The notes under the pieces are model-generated. The model searched no databases. It was given only the letters and a program-made list of their open reading frames with translations, and was not told where the DNA came from. This document shows positions 50,558 through 60,013 of a DNA stretch of 64,000 bases, in pieces. The stretch is from Saprospiraceae bacterium (GTDB lineage Bacteria; Bacteroidota; Bacteroidia; Chitinophagales; Saprospiraceae): the NCBI GenBank assembly GCA_022841745.1, contig JALHQW010000045.1, forward strand, positions 1 to 64,000, written 5' to 3'. The translations under genes and the position numbers were made by a program. The number at the start of each line of letters is the position of its first letter. The stretch's first letter is position 1.

Positions 50558-53500
50558 TTGCCCTCATCCTCATCACTATCACAGTGATAATGGTGGTGTC
50601 CTCTTCCCCTCCCCCCTGGCTTCTGCGTAGGCCCACCATCTTTTTTTGCTGCCAACATCTTCTGAATCAGTCGGTTGCGCTCGGTATCCACCTCGGTTTG
50701 TAGTTTTTCATCTTCTTTCCTATCGAAAAACTTGATGCCATCCACGAAGGTCATTTCGGCCTTGGCGTAAATAGAGAGTGGATGGTCGCTCCAGACCACC
50801 ACATCGGCATCCTTGCCCATTTTCAAGGAACCAGTCTGGTCATCAATGTGCAGCAGTTTGGCGGGGTTCAGCGTCACAAATTTCAACGCCTCCTCCTCCT
50901 TCACCCCTCCAAAACGCACCGCTTTGGCAGCTTCCTGGTTCAGGCGGCGGGCCATTTCGGCGTCATCGGAATTAAAGGCGACGGTGACACCCTGTTCGTG
51001 CATGATGGCCCCATTGTGTGGGATGGCCTCCCATACCTCGAACTTGTAGGCCCACCAGTCGGAGAAGCTGCTGCCCCCGGCGCCGTGCTCCTTCATTTTG
51101 TCGGCTACCTTGTAACCTTCAAGGATATGCGTAAAGGTGTTCACCCGGAAACCCATGCGCTTTCCAAGTTCCATTAGCATGTTGATTTCGCTTTGACGGT
51201 AGCTATGGCAGGTGATGAACCGCTTGTCTTCGAGTATTTCCTGGAGCGTTTCAAGCTCCAGGTCACGGCGAACCAGCTTGCCCGATTTTTTCAGTTCCGC
51301 ATATTTTTTGGCTTCGCTGAAATAGTCTTCATAAACCTGTTCAACCCCCATGCGGGTCTGGGGGAAACGGGTGCCGCCCTCGGTGCCCCAGTTGCTTTGC
51401 TTCACATTTTCCCCCAATGCAAATTTGATGAAAGGCTTGGCGTCTTCGTTTTTCATCTCTTCCGCTGACAGGCCCCAGCGCAGCTTGATAATGGCGCTTT
51501 GCCCGCCAATGGGGTTAGAGGAGCCGTGTAGGAGCTGCGAACAAGTGACGCCACCACCGAGCTGGCGATAAATGTCAATATCCTCGGCATCCACCACGTC
51601 TCCAATGCGCACCTCGGCGCTGCTGGCTTGGGTGCCCTCGTTCACGCCCCTTGCCACGGCTATATGCGAATGCTCGTCAATGATGCCAGGCGTGATATGC
51701 TTGCCCGTGGCATCCACCGTTGCTGCAGTAGCATCGGTCAGGTTTTTGCCGATTTTCGAGATTTTGCCGTTGGCAATCAGCACGTCTGCATTTTGTAGAA
51801 TGCCATCCTTCTCACAAGTCCAGACCGTGGCGTTTTTCAGCAAATAATTCCCTTGCTTAGGCCGTTCTGACCAGCCAAATGCAGTGAAAGGGTACACAAC
51901 TTTTCCTAATTCCCCTATGGCTTTTTTATCCTCTTTTTTGGCGGTTTTGGAAGAATCGGCTTCCAAGGCCCCAATGCGGATGGCGCTCCAGTTCACCCAG
52001 TTGCCGCCGCCCTCTTGCCCTGTCCCGCTCATGCGGCCCTCTTCAACGGTGCCATTCAAGCGGGTCGTTTGTTCGCTGCCCTTGGGCTTGAAACTGAGCG
52101 TGATGCGTTCGCCGTTGATTTTATTGTTGACTTTTGTCTTTGTTGAGTCATTTACCACAATGTTCATCTCAAAGCCCTCGCCCCCTTCCGAAACGTCCAT
52201 TTTATACATCATGTCCCCTATGGCGAAATTATAGCTACCTGCAAGGTCTTTTGCCGCTAAGTCCTTGAAAACGAAGGGTTTGCCATTGACCCAATTGTGG
52301 TGGATTTTGGTTTTTTCTTCAAAAATATTGCCGGAGGCGATAATAAAATTGGCGATTTTTCCTTTGTCCAATGTGCCGAGTTCGTTGAGCGAATTGGCCA
52401 ATCCAGCAGGCGTGTAGGTCAGTGCCTTTAGGGCATCTGACTCGCTCAGCCCGTTTTCGATGGCCTTGCGAAGGTTGCCCATGAAATCCTCCTTTTTCTG
52501 TAAACCATTGGTGGTGAGGGCAAAAGCAATGCCCGCTGTGGCAAGTCGTGCAGGGTTGGTTGGGGCGAGTTCCCAATGCTTCATTTGCCCCAAAGTCACT
52601 TGCAAGGCGTCAATCGGGTCTTCCACATCATAGGCAGCTGGAAAATTGACGGGCACGATGAGCGGTGAATTGGCTGCCTTAACATCATCGAGGCGCTGGT
52701 ATTCGTCGCCGTTCCCCTTGATGGTATAGGTCACACCGAATTCCTTGCCCAATTGCACTGCCCTCAGCAAATCCTGCTTGTCACTGACCTCAAAAAACTG
52801 GATAAGCCCAAGCTGGTTGTTCCAGGCTTCCAGCGAGATGTTTTTTTCTGTGGCATTTCCGCCGCTCTTGTACCATTGGCCATCAAGGTAGGTCTGGCGC
52901 AGTAGGGCAATGCAGCCCATGAGCGAACTGGGATATGCCTGCGTGGAACTGCCCTTTCGGAACGAGAGGTGATGCCCAACCCGCTCTTTCACCACGACTT
53001 CGTGCTCGTTGCCGTCGCCGAGCGTGACCATGACCGAACTGCCCCTGCTAATGCCATCCATGTTATGCGACAAGACTGCGCCAAAGCCGAGTTTGCGAAG
53101 CTCCCCAGCTGCTTTTTCATTGGTCTTGAAATTTTCAAACGCTTGATATTCAGGCTTTAAGGATTGGTTCCAGGCATAAGCCCCTTCCTTGTTGGATAGC
53201 ATCTGCTGTCCACGGCCACCTCCGCCCCGCTGCCCATCGCCCTGTGTTTTTTCAGGCATTCCATAGTCAGAATAAAGGTCAATGAACCCAGGATAAACCG
53301 ACTTGCCGCTGGCGTCCACCACGACTGCATCTTTGGGCACGGGTATGCCCGAGCCAATGGCCTCAACCCTTCCTTTCCGAATGACGAGTGTCGCATTCTC
53401 CAATTTCTCATTCCATGATTTGTAGATAGTCGCATTGGTAATTGCATACAGCCCTTCCCGCTGGTCGGCAACGCCATTGCGTGGGAAAGTCGCCTGCGCC

Positions 53501-53559
53501 AAAAGGTAGGAGGTAGTAATGAGGAGAGATGAAAGGATTAGTAGGATAAGTTTTTTCAT
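50554..53559 (-). CDS. Secreted double-domain amidohydrolase with degenerate first metal site and metal-binding tail
   Basis: The 1001-residue precursor has a signal peptide (MKKLILLILSSLLITTSYLLAQ). The first amidohydrolase unit (about 25-430) has YPGFIDLYSDYGMPEK where HxH should be, so it lacks two ligands. A beta-rich insert follows (FKPKGSEQTTRLNGTVEEG). The second unit (about 570-970) is intact: HxH in IDEHSHIA, His in FITCHSYRQSEIN, His in FTHILEGYKV, and Asp in FNSDDAEMA. The C-terminal tail HHHYHCDSDEDEGN is rich in His and acids and may hold metal. Family resemblance is to imidazolonepropionase-like proteins, substrate unknown. The 430-residue protein at 26207 is like its first half. 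Confidence 0.85.
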   Translation of the reverse strand: MKKLILLILSSLLITTSYLLAQATFPRNGVADQREGLYAITNATIYKSWNEKLENATLVIRKGRVEAIGSGIPVPKDAVVVDASGKSVYPGFIDLYSDYGMPEKTQGDGQRGGGGRGQQMLSNKEGAYAWNQSLKPEYQAFENFKTNEKAAGELRKLGFGAVLSHNMDGISRGSSVMVTLGDGNEHEVVVKERVGHHLSFRKGSSTQAYPSSLMGCIALLRQTYLDGQWYKSGGNATEKNISLEAWNNQLGLIQFFEVSDKQDLLRAVQLGKEFGVTYTIKGNGDEYQRLDDVKAANSPLIVPVNFPAAYDVEDPIDALQVTLGQMKHWELAPTNPARLATAGIAFALTTNGLQKKEDFMGNLRKAIENGLSESDALKALTYTPAGLANSLNELGTLDKGKIANFIIASGNIFEEKTKIHHNWVNGKPFVFKDLAAKDLAGSYNFAIGDMMYKMDVSEGGEGFEMNIVVNDSTKTKVNNKINGERITLSFKPKGSEQTTRLNGTVEEGRMSGTGQEGGGNWVNWSAIRIGALEADSSKTAKKEDKKAIGELGKVVYPFTAFGWSERPKQGNYLLKNATVWTCEKDGILQNADVLIANGKISKIGKNLTDATAATVDATGKHITPGIIDEHSHIAVARGVNEGTQASSAEVRIGDVVDAEDIDIYRQLGGGVTCSQLLHGSSNPIGGQSAIIKLRWGLSAEEMKNEDAKPFIKFALGENVKQSNWGTEGGTRFPQTRMGVEQVYEDYFSEAKKYAELKKSGKLVRRDLELETLQEILEDKRFITCHSYRQSEINMLMELGKRMGFRVNTFTHILEGYKVADKMKEHGAGGSSFSDWWAYKFEVWEAIPHNGAIMHEQGVTVAFNSDDAEMARRLNQEAAKAVRFGGVKEEEALKFVTLNPAKLLHIDDQTGSLKMGKDADVVVWSDHPLSIYAKAEMTFVDGIKFFDRKEDEKLQTEVDTERNRLIQKMLAAKKDGGPTQKPGGRGRGHHHYHCDSDEDEGN

Positions 53560-53608
53560 AATTCAATGGTCGTGGTTCGTATTGGGCAAAGGTAGTAGTG
53601 CTTGTGAA

Positions 53609-53647
53609 TAAAAAAAGGGCGAAAAATTGCACTGCAACTTTTCGCCC
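53609..53647 (-). terminator. Rho-independent terminator after the adhesin gene
   Basis: GGGCGAAAAATTGCA (53617-53631) pairs with TGCAACTTTTCGCCC (53633-53647, one G-U). On the minus strand the stem is followed by a T-run (A-run 53609-53616). It lies 31 nt past the adhesin stop, just upstream of the amidohydrolase. Confidence 0.85.
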
Positions 53648-53678
53648 ATGATTATTAAAAGGACTTGGTCACTTCCTA

Positions 53679-56600
53679 TTATTTGGTGACAACCAACCTT
53701 TTCGACAAGCTGGTTTCCCCAATGATAATTTTAAGCATGTAAACACCGCCCGGCAGGTTCGAAAAATCAAGCGTGTGCTTGTTGCCTACCGTTGCCTGAG
53801 GCAATACGTTGCGGCCTGTCACATCAAAAGCACCAACCTTAATGCTGCCAATATTGGGCAGGTCCACTTCCAGCGTCACCCTTCCCGTTGTCGGATTCGG
53901 GTAAAGCATCACATGGCGGCCAAGTTCCTCCTCAAGGGTGCCAGTTGAGTTTTGGATGGTGTAACCGCTGAGCGACACGCAGCCATTGGCGTCCATAACG
54001 GACAGGGTATAAGTACCCGGTGCAAGGCCGCTTATGTCTTGTGTAGTGCCGATGGAGACACCAGCAGAATTCACCCAATTGTAGGTGTAAGACTGAACTC
54101 CGCCAGTCACGTTCACGTCAATGGAACCGTTTGCCTGGTTGTTGGTGGCGTTGATGATATTGACCAATGCAGTGACAAGCAGTTGCGGCTGTGTAACGGT
54201 CACGGACCCTGTTGCCGTGCAACCACTTGCATCTGATATGGATACGGTGTAAACACCTGCAACCAAGTTAGGCGCTGTCTGCGTGGTTGCGCCATTGCTC
54301 CAAGTATAGCTAAAGGGCGGTGTGCCTCCACCAGGATTTGCAGTTGCACTACCGGAGTCGTCCCCGTTGCAATCAACGTTTATGCCGGAGACCCCCAATG
54401 TCAAGGCAGCGGAGGCAGTTACCGTGAAACTACAAGTAGAACTGTTGCCGCTCACATCGGTGGCCATAAAGGTTACGGTGGTCGTGCCAGATGGGAAGCT
54501 GGAGCCACTTGGTAGGCCTGCTGTCTGGGTCAATGTGACAGGGCCTATGCAGTTGTCACTTGCCGTTACATCGAACACAGCCACTGGGTTGCAGGAAGGC
54601 AGTACGAGGTTGGCCGGGCAAGTGATGGTCGGCGCAATCGTTTCTGAAACCGTTACCGAAACCGTGCCCGACACGGCATTTCCACTGGCGTCGGAAGCGG
54701 TAACCTCCACCGTGTTTTGTCCAACATCGTTGCAATCAAAACTGGTTTGGCTGAGCACCCAGGTTGCTATCCCACAATTGTCGGTGCTGCCATTGTCAAT
54801 CATCGCAGGCGTCAAGGTGGCAGAGCCGTTGGCACCAATCACAAGAGTTGTGTTTTGGAGGTTGAGAACGGGGGCCGTATTGTCGCTAATGGTGACGATG
54901 ATATTGGTAGTGGAGGTGTTTAAACCTGAATCTGTGATGGAATAAACTACCGTGTTCTCTCCCAGGTCAGTACAATCGAAAGCAGCCTGCCCTAAGTTAT
55001 AGGTTACGATTTCGCAATTGTCTGTGCTGCCATTGTCCACATCGCTGGGTTGTATGGATGCTTGACCATTGGCGTCTAGTTCCAAGGCAATATTGTTTGC
55101 CAAGATGGTTGGTGGAATATCGTCGTCCACGCCGAGGTAAATCTCAAAACTTTGAGAGCAATCATTGGCATCCGTAACGGAAAGCGAGTAGTAGTCTGCC
55201 GCAAGCCCGGTGATAGTCGGGGTGGTTTCGCCATTTTCCCAAACCAAGCCGTAGTTGGGCGTGCCGCCTGTCACCGCCACGCTCAGCGTGCCATCGCTGG
55301 CACCACAGCTTGTTTCCGTTTCGTCCACATCAATGCCCAATTGTGCGGGCTCGATTATCGTGGCTTCGGAAACAGCCACGCAACCAATCTCATCAGTGAC
55401 AGAAACGCTGTATGTACCGCCCGCAAGGTTGCTGATGCTGCTGGTTGTCTCACCTGTTGACCAAAGAATCGTGGTTTGCCCTACGCCACCATTTAAGTTC
55501 ACGGTAGCTGAGCCGTCGGTCAGCCCGTTGCAGGATATATTGGTTGGGATGGCGCTGGCAGTGAATTCGAGCGGCTGCCCAACTATCGCTGTGGACACCA
55601 CCTCGCAGCCAAATGCGTCAACGGCGGTTACGAAATAAGTACCTGCCGCAAGGTTCGAGGCTGTTTGGGTCGTAGCCCCATTTGACCAATTATAGGTAAA
55701 CGGCGGTGATGCATTGTCGAGATTGATGGTAGCTGCACCATCTGTCTCGCCAAAACAAGAGGCATTTACCTCCGTGATATTTACAATAACAGCGCAGCTC
55801 ACTTCGCTTACCGTTACGGCTTGCTGTGCCGTGCAGCCGTTGGCATCTGTGATTACAACAGCGTAGTTGCCCGGTGCAAGGCCGTTGACGGTTGCGCTGG
55901 TGCCTACAGGCGTTCCATTTTCACTTGTCCATGCATAGGAATAGCTCGCTACGCCGCCAGATGGGGCTGCGCTCACCGTGCCATCGTTAACGCCCATTTG
56001 CGTCTGGCCAGTAGCGGAGGCATTGGCCAACAAAAGGTCAGGCTGGGTCAACACAACCGATTGGGCAGAAGTACAGCCTTCGCCATCGGTCACTACCACA
56101 CCATACGTCCCAGTGCCAAGTCCTGTTTGAGAAGCTGTAGTGGCGCCATTTGACCAAAGATAGCTGTAGTTGCCATCGCCACCGCTCGTTGCTATGCTGA
56201 CGGCACCGTTTGATCCGCTAAAGCAGCTGATATTGTTGCTGCTGGCAATGTTGGCCACGACAGGCTGCCTTTGTATGACCGTGGTACTTGCGGTACGAGT
56301 ACATAAGTTGGTCGTATTGGTAACGGTCAGCAAATAGGTTCCTGCTGCGTTGGCGCTGGAGGAAAGTGCGGCAGGGTTGCCATTGATATTGCCATTGCTG
56401 GTCGTCCAAGCGTAACTGAAGTTTGCCCCAGTCGAGGAGCCTGCCCCGTTCAACACCACACTACTGTTGTTGCAGTTCAGGGTGTTGGTGACGTTGGCAT
56501 TAGCCGTGGGCAATGCTTGGTCCACTGTGACACTGACGGTTGCGGTCTTGGTACAGCCGTTCAAGCCAGTGACTTTGAGCGCATAGCTGCCGGGGGTGCT

Positions 56601-58127
56601 CACGGTTGGGTTTTGCTGGGCAGTGGAGTAACCGTTTGGTCCCGTCCAAAGGTAGGTGACGTTGGAAGAGGTCGTACTGGCGTTCAGCGTCACCTGGCTG
56701 TTGTTGCAGTTGATGGTGCCGCCCGTTGCTACGACGTTCTGTGGCGGTTCGGTATCTTGAATAACAATGACCGTGGCCACATCGGTGCAGGTATCCTGGC
56801 CAATATTGCTCTTGATGGTCAATGAATAGGTGCCACCCAAGGAAATCGTCAAGGTCGGATTGGTGCCAACGACTGTATTGCCTCGCCGCCAGGTGTATTT
56901 GGGGTTATTGGCATAAACCGACGTGCTACTATTCAAGGTAATGCTCGGTGTGTAGCAATCAATGGTATCCACCCCGGTTATATTGGTTTTGACAGGCAGC
57001 ACGATAAGGTTGAGGGCAGTGGTGCTGTCGCAACCAAAAAAGCTGGGCAGGATTTGCTCATAATAGCCAGCATCGCAAAGCGTTTCGTTATTGAAATCCA
57101 CGCAATTGCCGGGGCAAATCGTTTTGTTGATGACGATGTATGGCGAAATTTTTTGGTTGAGTGTCAGCCTGATGATACTATCGCAACCTTGCCATGATTG
57201 GTAGGTCACGTCGTAGGTGCCTCCAGAATAGAAGACCTCGCCGTTCGGTGCAATATAGTAGTTGCCGGTGCAGACAATGCCATTTTCAAACCCCGCAGGG
57301 TAGGGGATGTCCTCAACAGTGATGGAGGTGCATTGCGGCAAAGAACCAAAGCAATCCAGTTCCGCATTTGAAACAAAGACGCAAACGTCATAGGTGCCCG
57401 GGCCAGGGAAATCCAGCGAGACTTCAGGCACTTCGCCTGTAGCAGTTTGAAAACCAGTTTGCAGGATTTCCCAGCCATAATAGGTTGGGAAAGCGCTTGG
57501 TTGCGAGGTAGCGGTGAACACGGCTTCCCCCCCATTGCATACGGTAGGAGGACCTGAAATGGTTAGGTCAAAATCGTCCAAAATGATATTCCCAATATTC
57601 GCTGTGCCAGCAGTACGCAAGGTAAACCCTGCCCCATTGGCATCCACATTGGTTACCAGCAAGAAATAGTTTTGTCCGGCAATCAGGTTGATGGTAGGTG
57701 AAAATTCTGGCGACGGTGGCACCCCAAAGGTCACGTCCGGCTTGTCGGCAATGCCGGTTGGGCCAGTGCCACCTACATTGTTGCAGGAGACCGCAGGTAC
57801 GGGCGGTGCGGTACCGCCATTGTTGCATGGGCAATTGCCAATCCAAAGCGCAAAATCGAAGTTCGGTGAGGGCTGGTTGACAGGTTCGATGATGAACTCA
57901 AAAGTTCCACTACTGGAGGCCGAAAACCCGTACCACCAACTGTCGGTTTCGCCTCCGAGGCAGGAACAGGCGGAAACATCCTCCGCTTTGCCGTTGCCGG
58001 AAGTGGTAAAAACGCCATTGATAGCGCCTCCGCCAATCAATTCAAACGAGGTGCAGCAATCCTTTTGAGCATTTGCCCAAATGGAACAAAACAAGAGAAA
58101 CATGGTGAATCGGTAAGGTTGCTTCAT
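53679..58127 (-). CDS. Giant SprB-repeat/HYR adhesin with T9SS sorting domain
   Basis: The 1482-residue surface protein has a signal peptide (MKQPYRFTMFLLFCSIWANAQ). An N-terminal beta-sandwich region (about 20-380) contains PKD-like modules. Many SprB-type repeats follow, with recurring YSYLWSNGATTASQTGLGTG, FTYNWSNGATTQTASNLAAG and LAAGTYFVTAVDAFGC. HYR-type domains come next (DNGSTDNCEIVTYNL and DNGSTDNCGIATWVL repeats), and a T9SS sorting domain (MLYPNPTTGRVTLEV ... SKRLVVTK). Such proteins coat the cell and act in gliding or adhesion. The gene is followed by a terminator. Upstream it has a 512-bp gene-free region with a promoter candidate. Confidence 0.92.
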   Translation of the reverse strand: MKQPYRFTMFLLFCSIWANAQKDCCTSFELIGGGAINGVFTTSGNGKAEDVSACSCLGGETDSWWYGFSASSSGTFEFIIEPVNQPSPNFDFALWIGNCPCNNGGTAPPVPAVSCNNVGGTGPTGIADKPDVTFGVPPSPEFSPTINLIAGQNYFLLVTNVDANGAGFTLRTAGTANIGNIILDDFDLTISGPPTVCNGGEAVFTATSQPSAFPTYYGWEILQTGFQTATGEVPEVSLDFPGPGTYDVCVFVSNAELDCFGSLPQCTSITVEDIPYPAGFENGIVCTGNYYIAPNGEVFYSGGTYDVTYQSWQGCDSIIRLTLNQKISPYIVINKTICPGNCVDFNNETLCDAGYYEQILPSFFGCDSTTALNLIVLPVKTNITGVDTIDCYTPSITLNSSTSVYANNPKYTWRRGNTVVGTNPTLTISLGGTYSLTIKSNIGQDTCTDVATVIVIQDTEPPQNVVATGGTINCNNSQVTLNASTTSSNVTYLWTGPNGYSTAQQNPTVSTPGSYALKVTGLNGCTKTATVSVTVDQALPTANANVTNTLNCNNSSVVLNGAGSSTGANFSYAWTTSNGNINGNPAALSSSANAAGTYLLTVTNTTNLCTRTASTTVIQRQPVVANIASSNNISCFSGSNGAVSIATSGGDGNYSYLWSNGATTASQTGLGTGTYGVVVTDGEGCTSAQSVVLTQPDLLLANASATGQTQMGVNDGTVSAAPSGGVASYSYAWTSENGTPVGTSATVNGLAPGNYAVVITDANGCTAQQAVTVSEVSCAVIVNITEVNASCFGETDGAATINLDNASPPFTYNWSNGATTQTASNLAAGTYFVTAVDAFGCEVVSTAIVGQPLEFTASAIPTNISCNGLTDGSATVNLNGGVGQTTILWSTGETTSSISNLAGGTYSVSVTDEIGCVAVSEATIIEPAQLGIDVDETETSCGASDGTLSVAVTGGTPNYGLVWENGETTPTITGLAADYYSLSVTDANDCSQSFEIYLGVDDDIPPTILANNIALELDANGQASIQPSDVDNGSTDNCEIVTYNLGQAAFDCTDLGENTVVYSITDSGLNTSTTNIIVTISDNTAPVLNLQNTTLVIGANGSATLTPAMIDNGSTDNCGIATWVLSQTSFDCNDVGQNTVEVTASDASGNAVSGTVSVTVSETIAPTITCPANLVLPSCNPVAVFDVTASDNCIGPVTLTQTAGLPSGSSFPSGTTTVTFMATDVSGNSSTCSFTVTASAALTLGVSGINVDCNGDDSGSATANPGGGTPPFSYTWSNGATTQTAPNLVAGVYTVSISDASGCTATGSVTVTQPQLLVTALVNIINATNNQANGSIDVNVTGGVQSYTYNWVNSAGVSIGTTQDISGLAPGTYTLSVMDANGCVSLSGYTIQNSTGTLEEELGRHVMLYPNPTTGRVTLEVDLPNIGSIKVGAFDVTGRNVLPQATVGNKHTLDFSNLPGGVYMLKIIIGETSLSKRLVVTK

Positions 58128-58342
58128 TTTTTTAACTATTTAAAATTGTGAATGGCTTGGAAAATCTAAACAGGTAATGGTGTTAGCAATATAATGAAAT
58201 AGGTCTAAGACATCGAATTGTTCGCTGATAGTAATCCGCTATAATTGGAATTCGGACTCAGAAATGTGCAATTCAATAGGCCAAACTTAGTGGGAATAGG
58301 CGTTTGGTAGAAGTCCTTTAAGGAAGAATAAATTGGTTGGTG

Positions 58343-58374
58343 CAAACTTAACGACAAAATTGGCCAATGACAAG
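58343..58374 (-). promoter_or_regulatory. Candidate promoter for the adhesin (CTTG-N20-TAAGTTTG)
   Basis: On the minus strand CTTG at 58374-58371, a 20-nt spacer, then TAAGTTTG at 58350-58343 matches the Bacteroidota consensus TTTG-N19-21-TAnnTTTG in all but one base. The leader to the ATG at 58127 would be about 210 nt. Confidence 0.45.
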
Positions 58375-58544
58375 GCGATAGCGCAAAAAAAACATCCTTG
58401 CCTCGAACATTTCAATGGTTCAAAACAAGGATGAAGTGCCGGGGATTTGAAAAATATGGAAGGACGACAAAGCGATTAACTGCCTGCCGCCTTCCATCGC
58501 ACCCGTTTATAAATCGTGGTCTATTGACAATTAGATGGAGAGGT

Positions 58545-58580
58545 GGATGAAAAAAATTTCAATTTTCAATTTTTTCATCC
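58545..58580 (-). terminator. Terminator-like hairpin after the TPR lipoprotein gene
   Basis: GGATGAAAAAAATT (58545-58558) and AATTTTTTCATCC (58568-58580) form an A/T-rich stem with a 9-nt loop about 60 nt past the TPR gene stop. There is a T-tract in the stem but not after it. Confidence 0.45.
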
Positions 58581-58639
58581 TTCCCGATATCAGTGCTTTA
58601 CTATGAGGAAAATTGTCAAAGGGAGTAAATCGTGGTGGG

Positions 58640-59884
58640 TCAATTGTTTAAGGCAAGCAACTCCGGTTTTTTCGAGCCAGTGCGGAGAGCTTTAACTCGA
58701 TGCTCTTCTGCTTTTTTCTGGTCGCCTTTGGCAGCATAGATGGTCGCCAGAACGCCGTTCACGTCAATATTATCGGGGCGGGCGGTGTATTCCTTTAAGG
58801 CAAACGTCATTGCCATATCGGGGTCATTGAACAGCTCGTGATAAACGTTGGCGAATTCCAAATCCATGTTATGCCCATGTGTGGCATCGTCGTTCATCAT
58901 TTCGATGACTTCGTCAATGGTGCGCTTGTATTCTGCATCCCGGCCCGTAGCCTTGTAGATTACTGCCAGGTTTTCATAAAAACCGACCTCTGGGATAATA
59001 GCCTTCGCCTTTTCAAGGTGTTGCTCCGCAATTTTATAGTTTTTGCGTTCTATCTCCACCGCTGCAAGGCCCTCCAAAGCAAACGGGTAGTCCGGCCTTG
59101 CCTCCAAGGCAGTGAGGAAGACTTTCTCCGCTTCTTCCAACTTGCCATATTCCAAGTAAAGATTGCCTAAGGTCACCATCGCCCATGAAGTATTATCAGC
59201 GCCAGGTGCTCCAGCTTCAACGGCCATGGTCAATGCTTCAATGGCGCCTGGAACGTCCCCGTGGATTTCCCGCAGGTAGGATACCCGGCTATAGCTGCGC
59301 AAATCGGGCTTGATGCTCACCATCTTGTCCGCCATTTCAACGGCCTTGGCGTAGTTGCCCATTTCCACATTGGCATCGGTCAAAACGCCGTAAATACCTG
59401 AATTATAAGGATTTAGCTTCAAGGCCTCCTCGCCCGTCGTGAGCGCCTTAGCAAACTCGTGCTGGCTTAGTTCCACACCAGCTTTTGCGCTCAGCGCACG
59501 AAATTTCAGGTCAGTGTCCTTGATGTTTTTTGGGTCAAAAGATTGCGCCAGCAACGCCTCCAAGCACTGCAATGCAGCCGGGTAATAATGGGGGTGCTCG
59601 CCCGTCACCCTTGCTTCTTGGATGAACAACTCGGCGAGGTTCAGCCAAGGCTCCTTGGCATTTGGGTCACCCATGAGGGTTTTCCGCTCACGGCCATAGA
59701 TGTTCTGAACGGTTTCCCATTCCTTGCCATACTGGATTTTCTCGTTGCGGTCAAGGAGTTGGGGGATTTTTTCAACCATGCCGATGCCAGCCTTGGCAAC
59801 GGTTTGGTCGGTTTCGTTTTTGCAGGAAAATAAGCTGGCTGTTAAAATGGCCATCAGGCCAACGGAGATGATTGTATTTTTCAT
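58640..59884 (-). CDS. TPR-repeat lipoprotein
   Basis: A 414-residue lipoprotein: signal with Cys21 after LTASLFSC, then TPR-type helical repeats from about residue 80 to the end (FAKALTTGEEALKLNPYNSG, YAKAVEMADKMVSIKPDL, LEEAEKVFLTALEARPDYPF, YKIAEQHLEKAKAIIPEVG). Residues 20-75 are unassigned. It may scaffold periplasmic partners. It lies downstream of two DUF4331 genes on the same strand and 129 bp from the nearer, so co-expression is likely. Confidence 0.85.
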   Translation of the reverse strand: MKNTIISVGLMAILTASLFSCKNETDQTVAKAGIGMVEKIPQLLDRNEKIQYGKEWETVQNIYGRERKTLMGDPNAKEPWLNLAELFIQEARVTGEHPHYYPAALQCLEALLAQSFDPKNIKDTDLKFRALSAKAGVELSQHEFAKALTTGEEALKLNPYNSGIYGVLTDANVEMGNYAKAVEMADKMVSIKPDLRSYSRVSYLREIHGDVPGAIEALTMAVEAGAPGADNTSWAMVTLGNLYLEYGKLEEAEKVFLTALEARPDYPFALEGLAAVEIERKNYKIAEQHLEKAKAIIPEVGFYENLAVIYKATGRDAEYKRTIDEVIEMMNDDATHGHNMDLEFANVYHELFNDPDMAMTFALKEYTARPDNIDVNGVLATIYAAKGDQKKAEEHRVKALRTGSKKPELLALNN

Positions 59885-59958
59885 AAACGGATGTGGAGAT
59901 TGGTAATTAGTGATTGGTTATTCGTGGCTGGTGATAGGTGAATCGTGATTTGTGATTT

Positions 59959-60004
59959 GTGATTGGTGAATCGAGGCGGGCGTGTGCCCCGAATCACCAA
60001 TCAC
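59959..60004. repeat. Inverted repeat of gtgattggtga words in the TPR-DUF4331 gap
   Basis: GTGATTGGTGAATCG (59959-59973) and CGAATCACCAATCAC (59990-60004) pair with one mismatch. The full gap 59885-60013 is saturated with gatttgtgattg, gattggtgaat and related words. Confidence 0.7.
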
Positions 60005-60013
60005 CAATCACTA

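Larger units (their letters stand above)
58128..58639. other. 512-bp gene-free region upstream of the adhesin
   Basis: No convincing gene is seen. The plus-strand word CAAACTTA, i.e. TAAGTTTG on the minus strand, occurs at 58282-58289 and 58343-58350. The second lies 20 nt from a CTTG (58371-58374), close to TTTG-N20-TAnnTTTG. A terminator-like hairpin for the TPR gene is at 58545-58580. The remainder is unremarkable AT-rich sequence. Confidence 0.65.
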
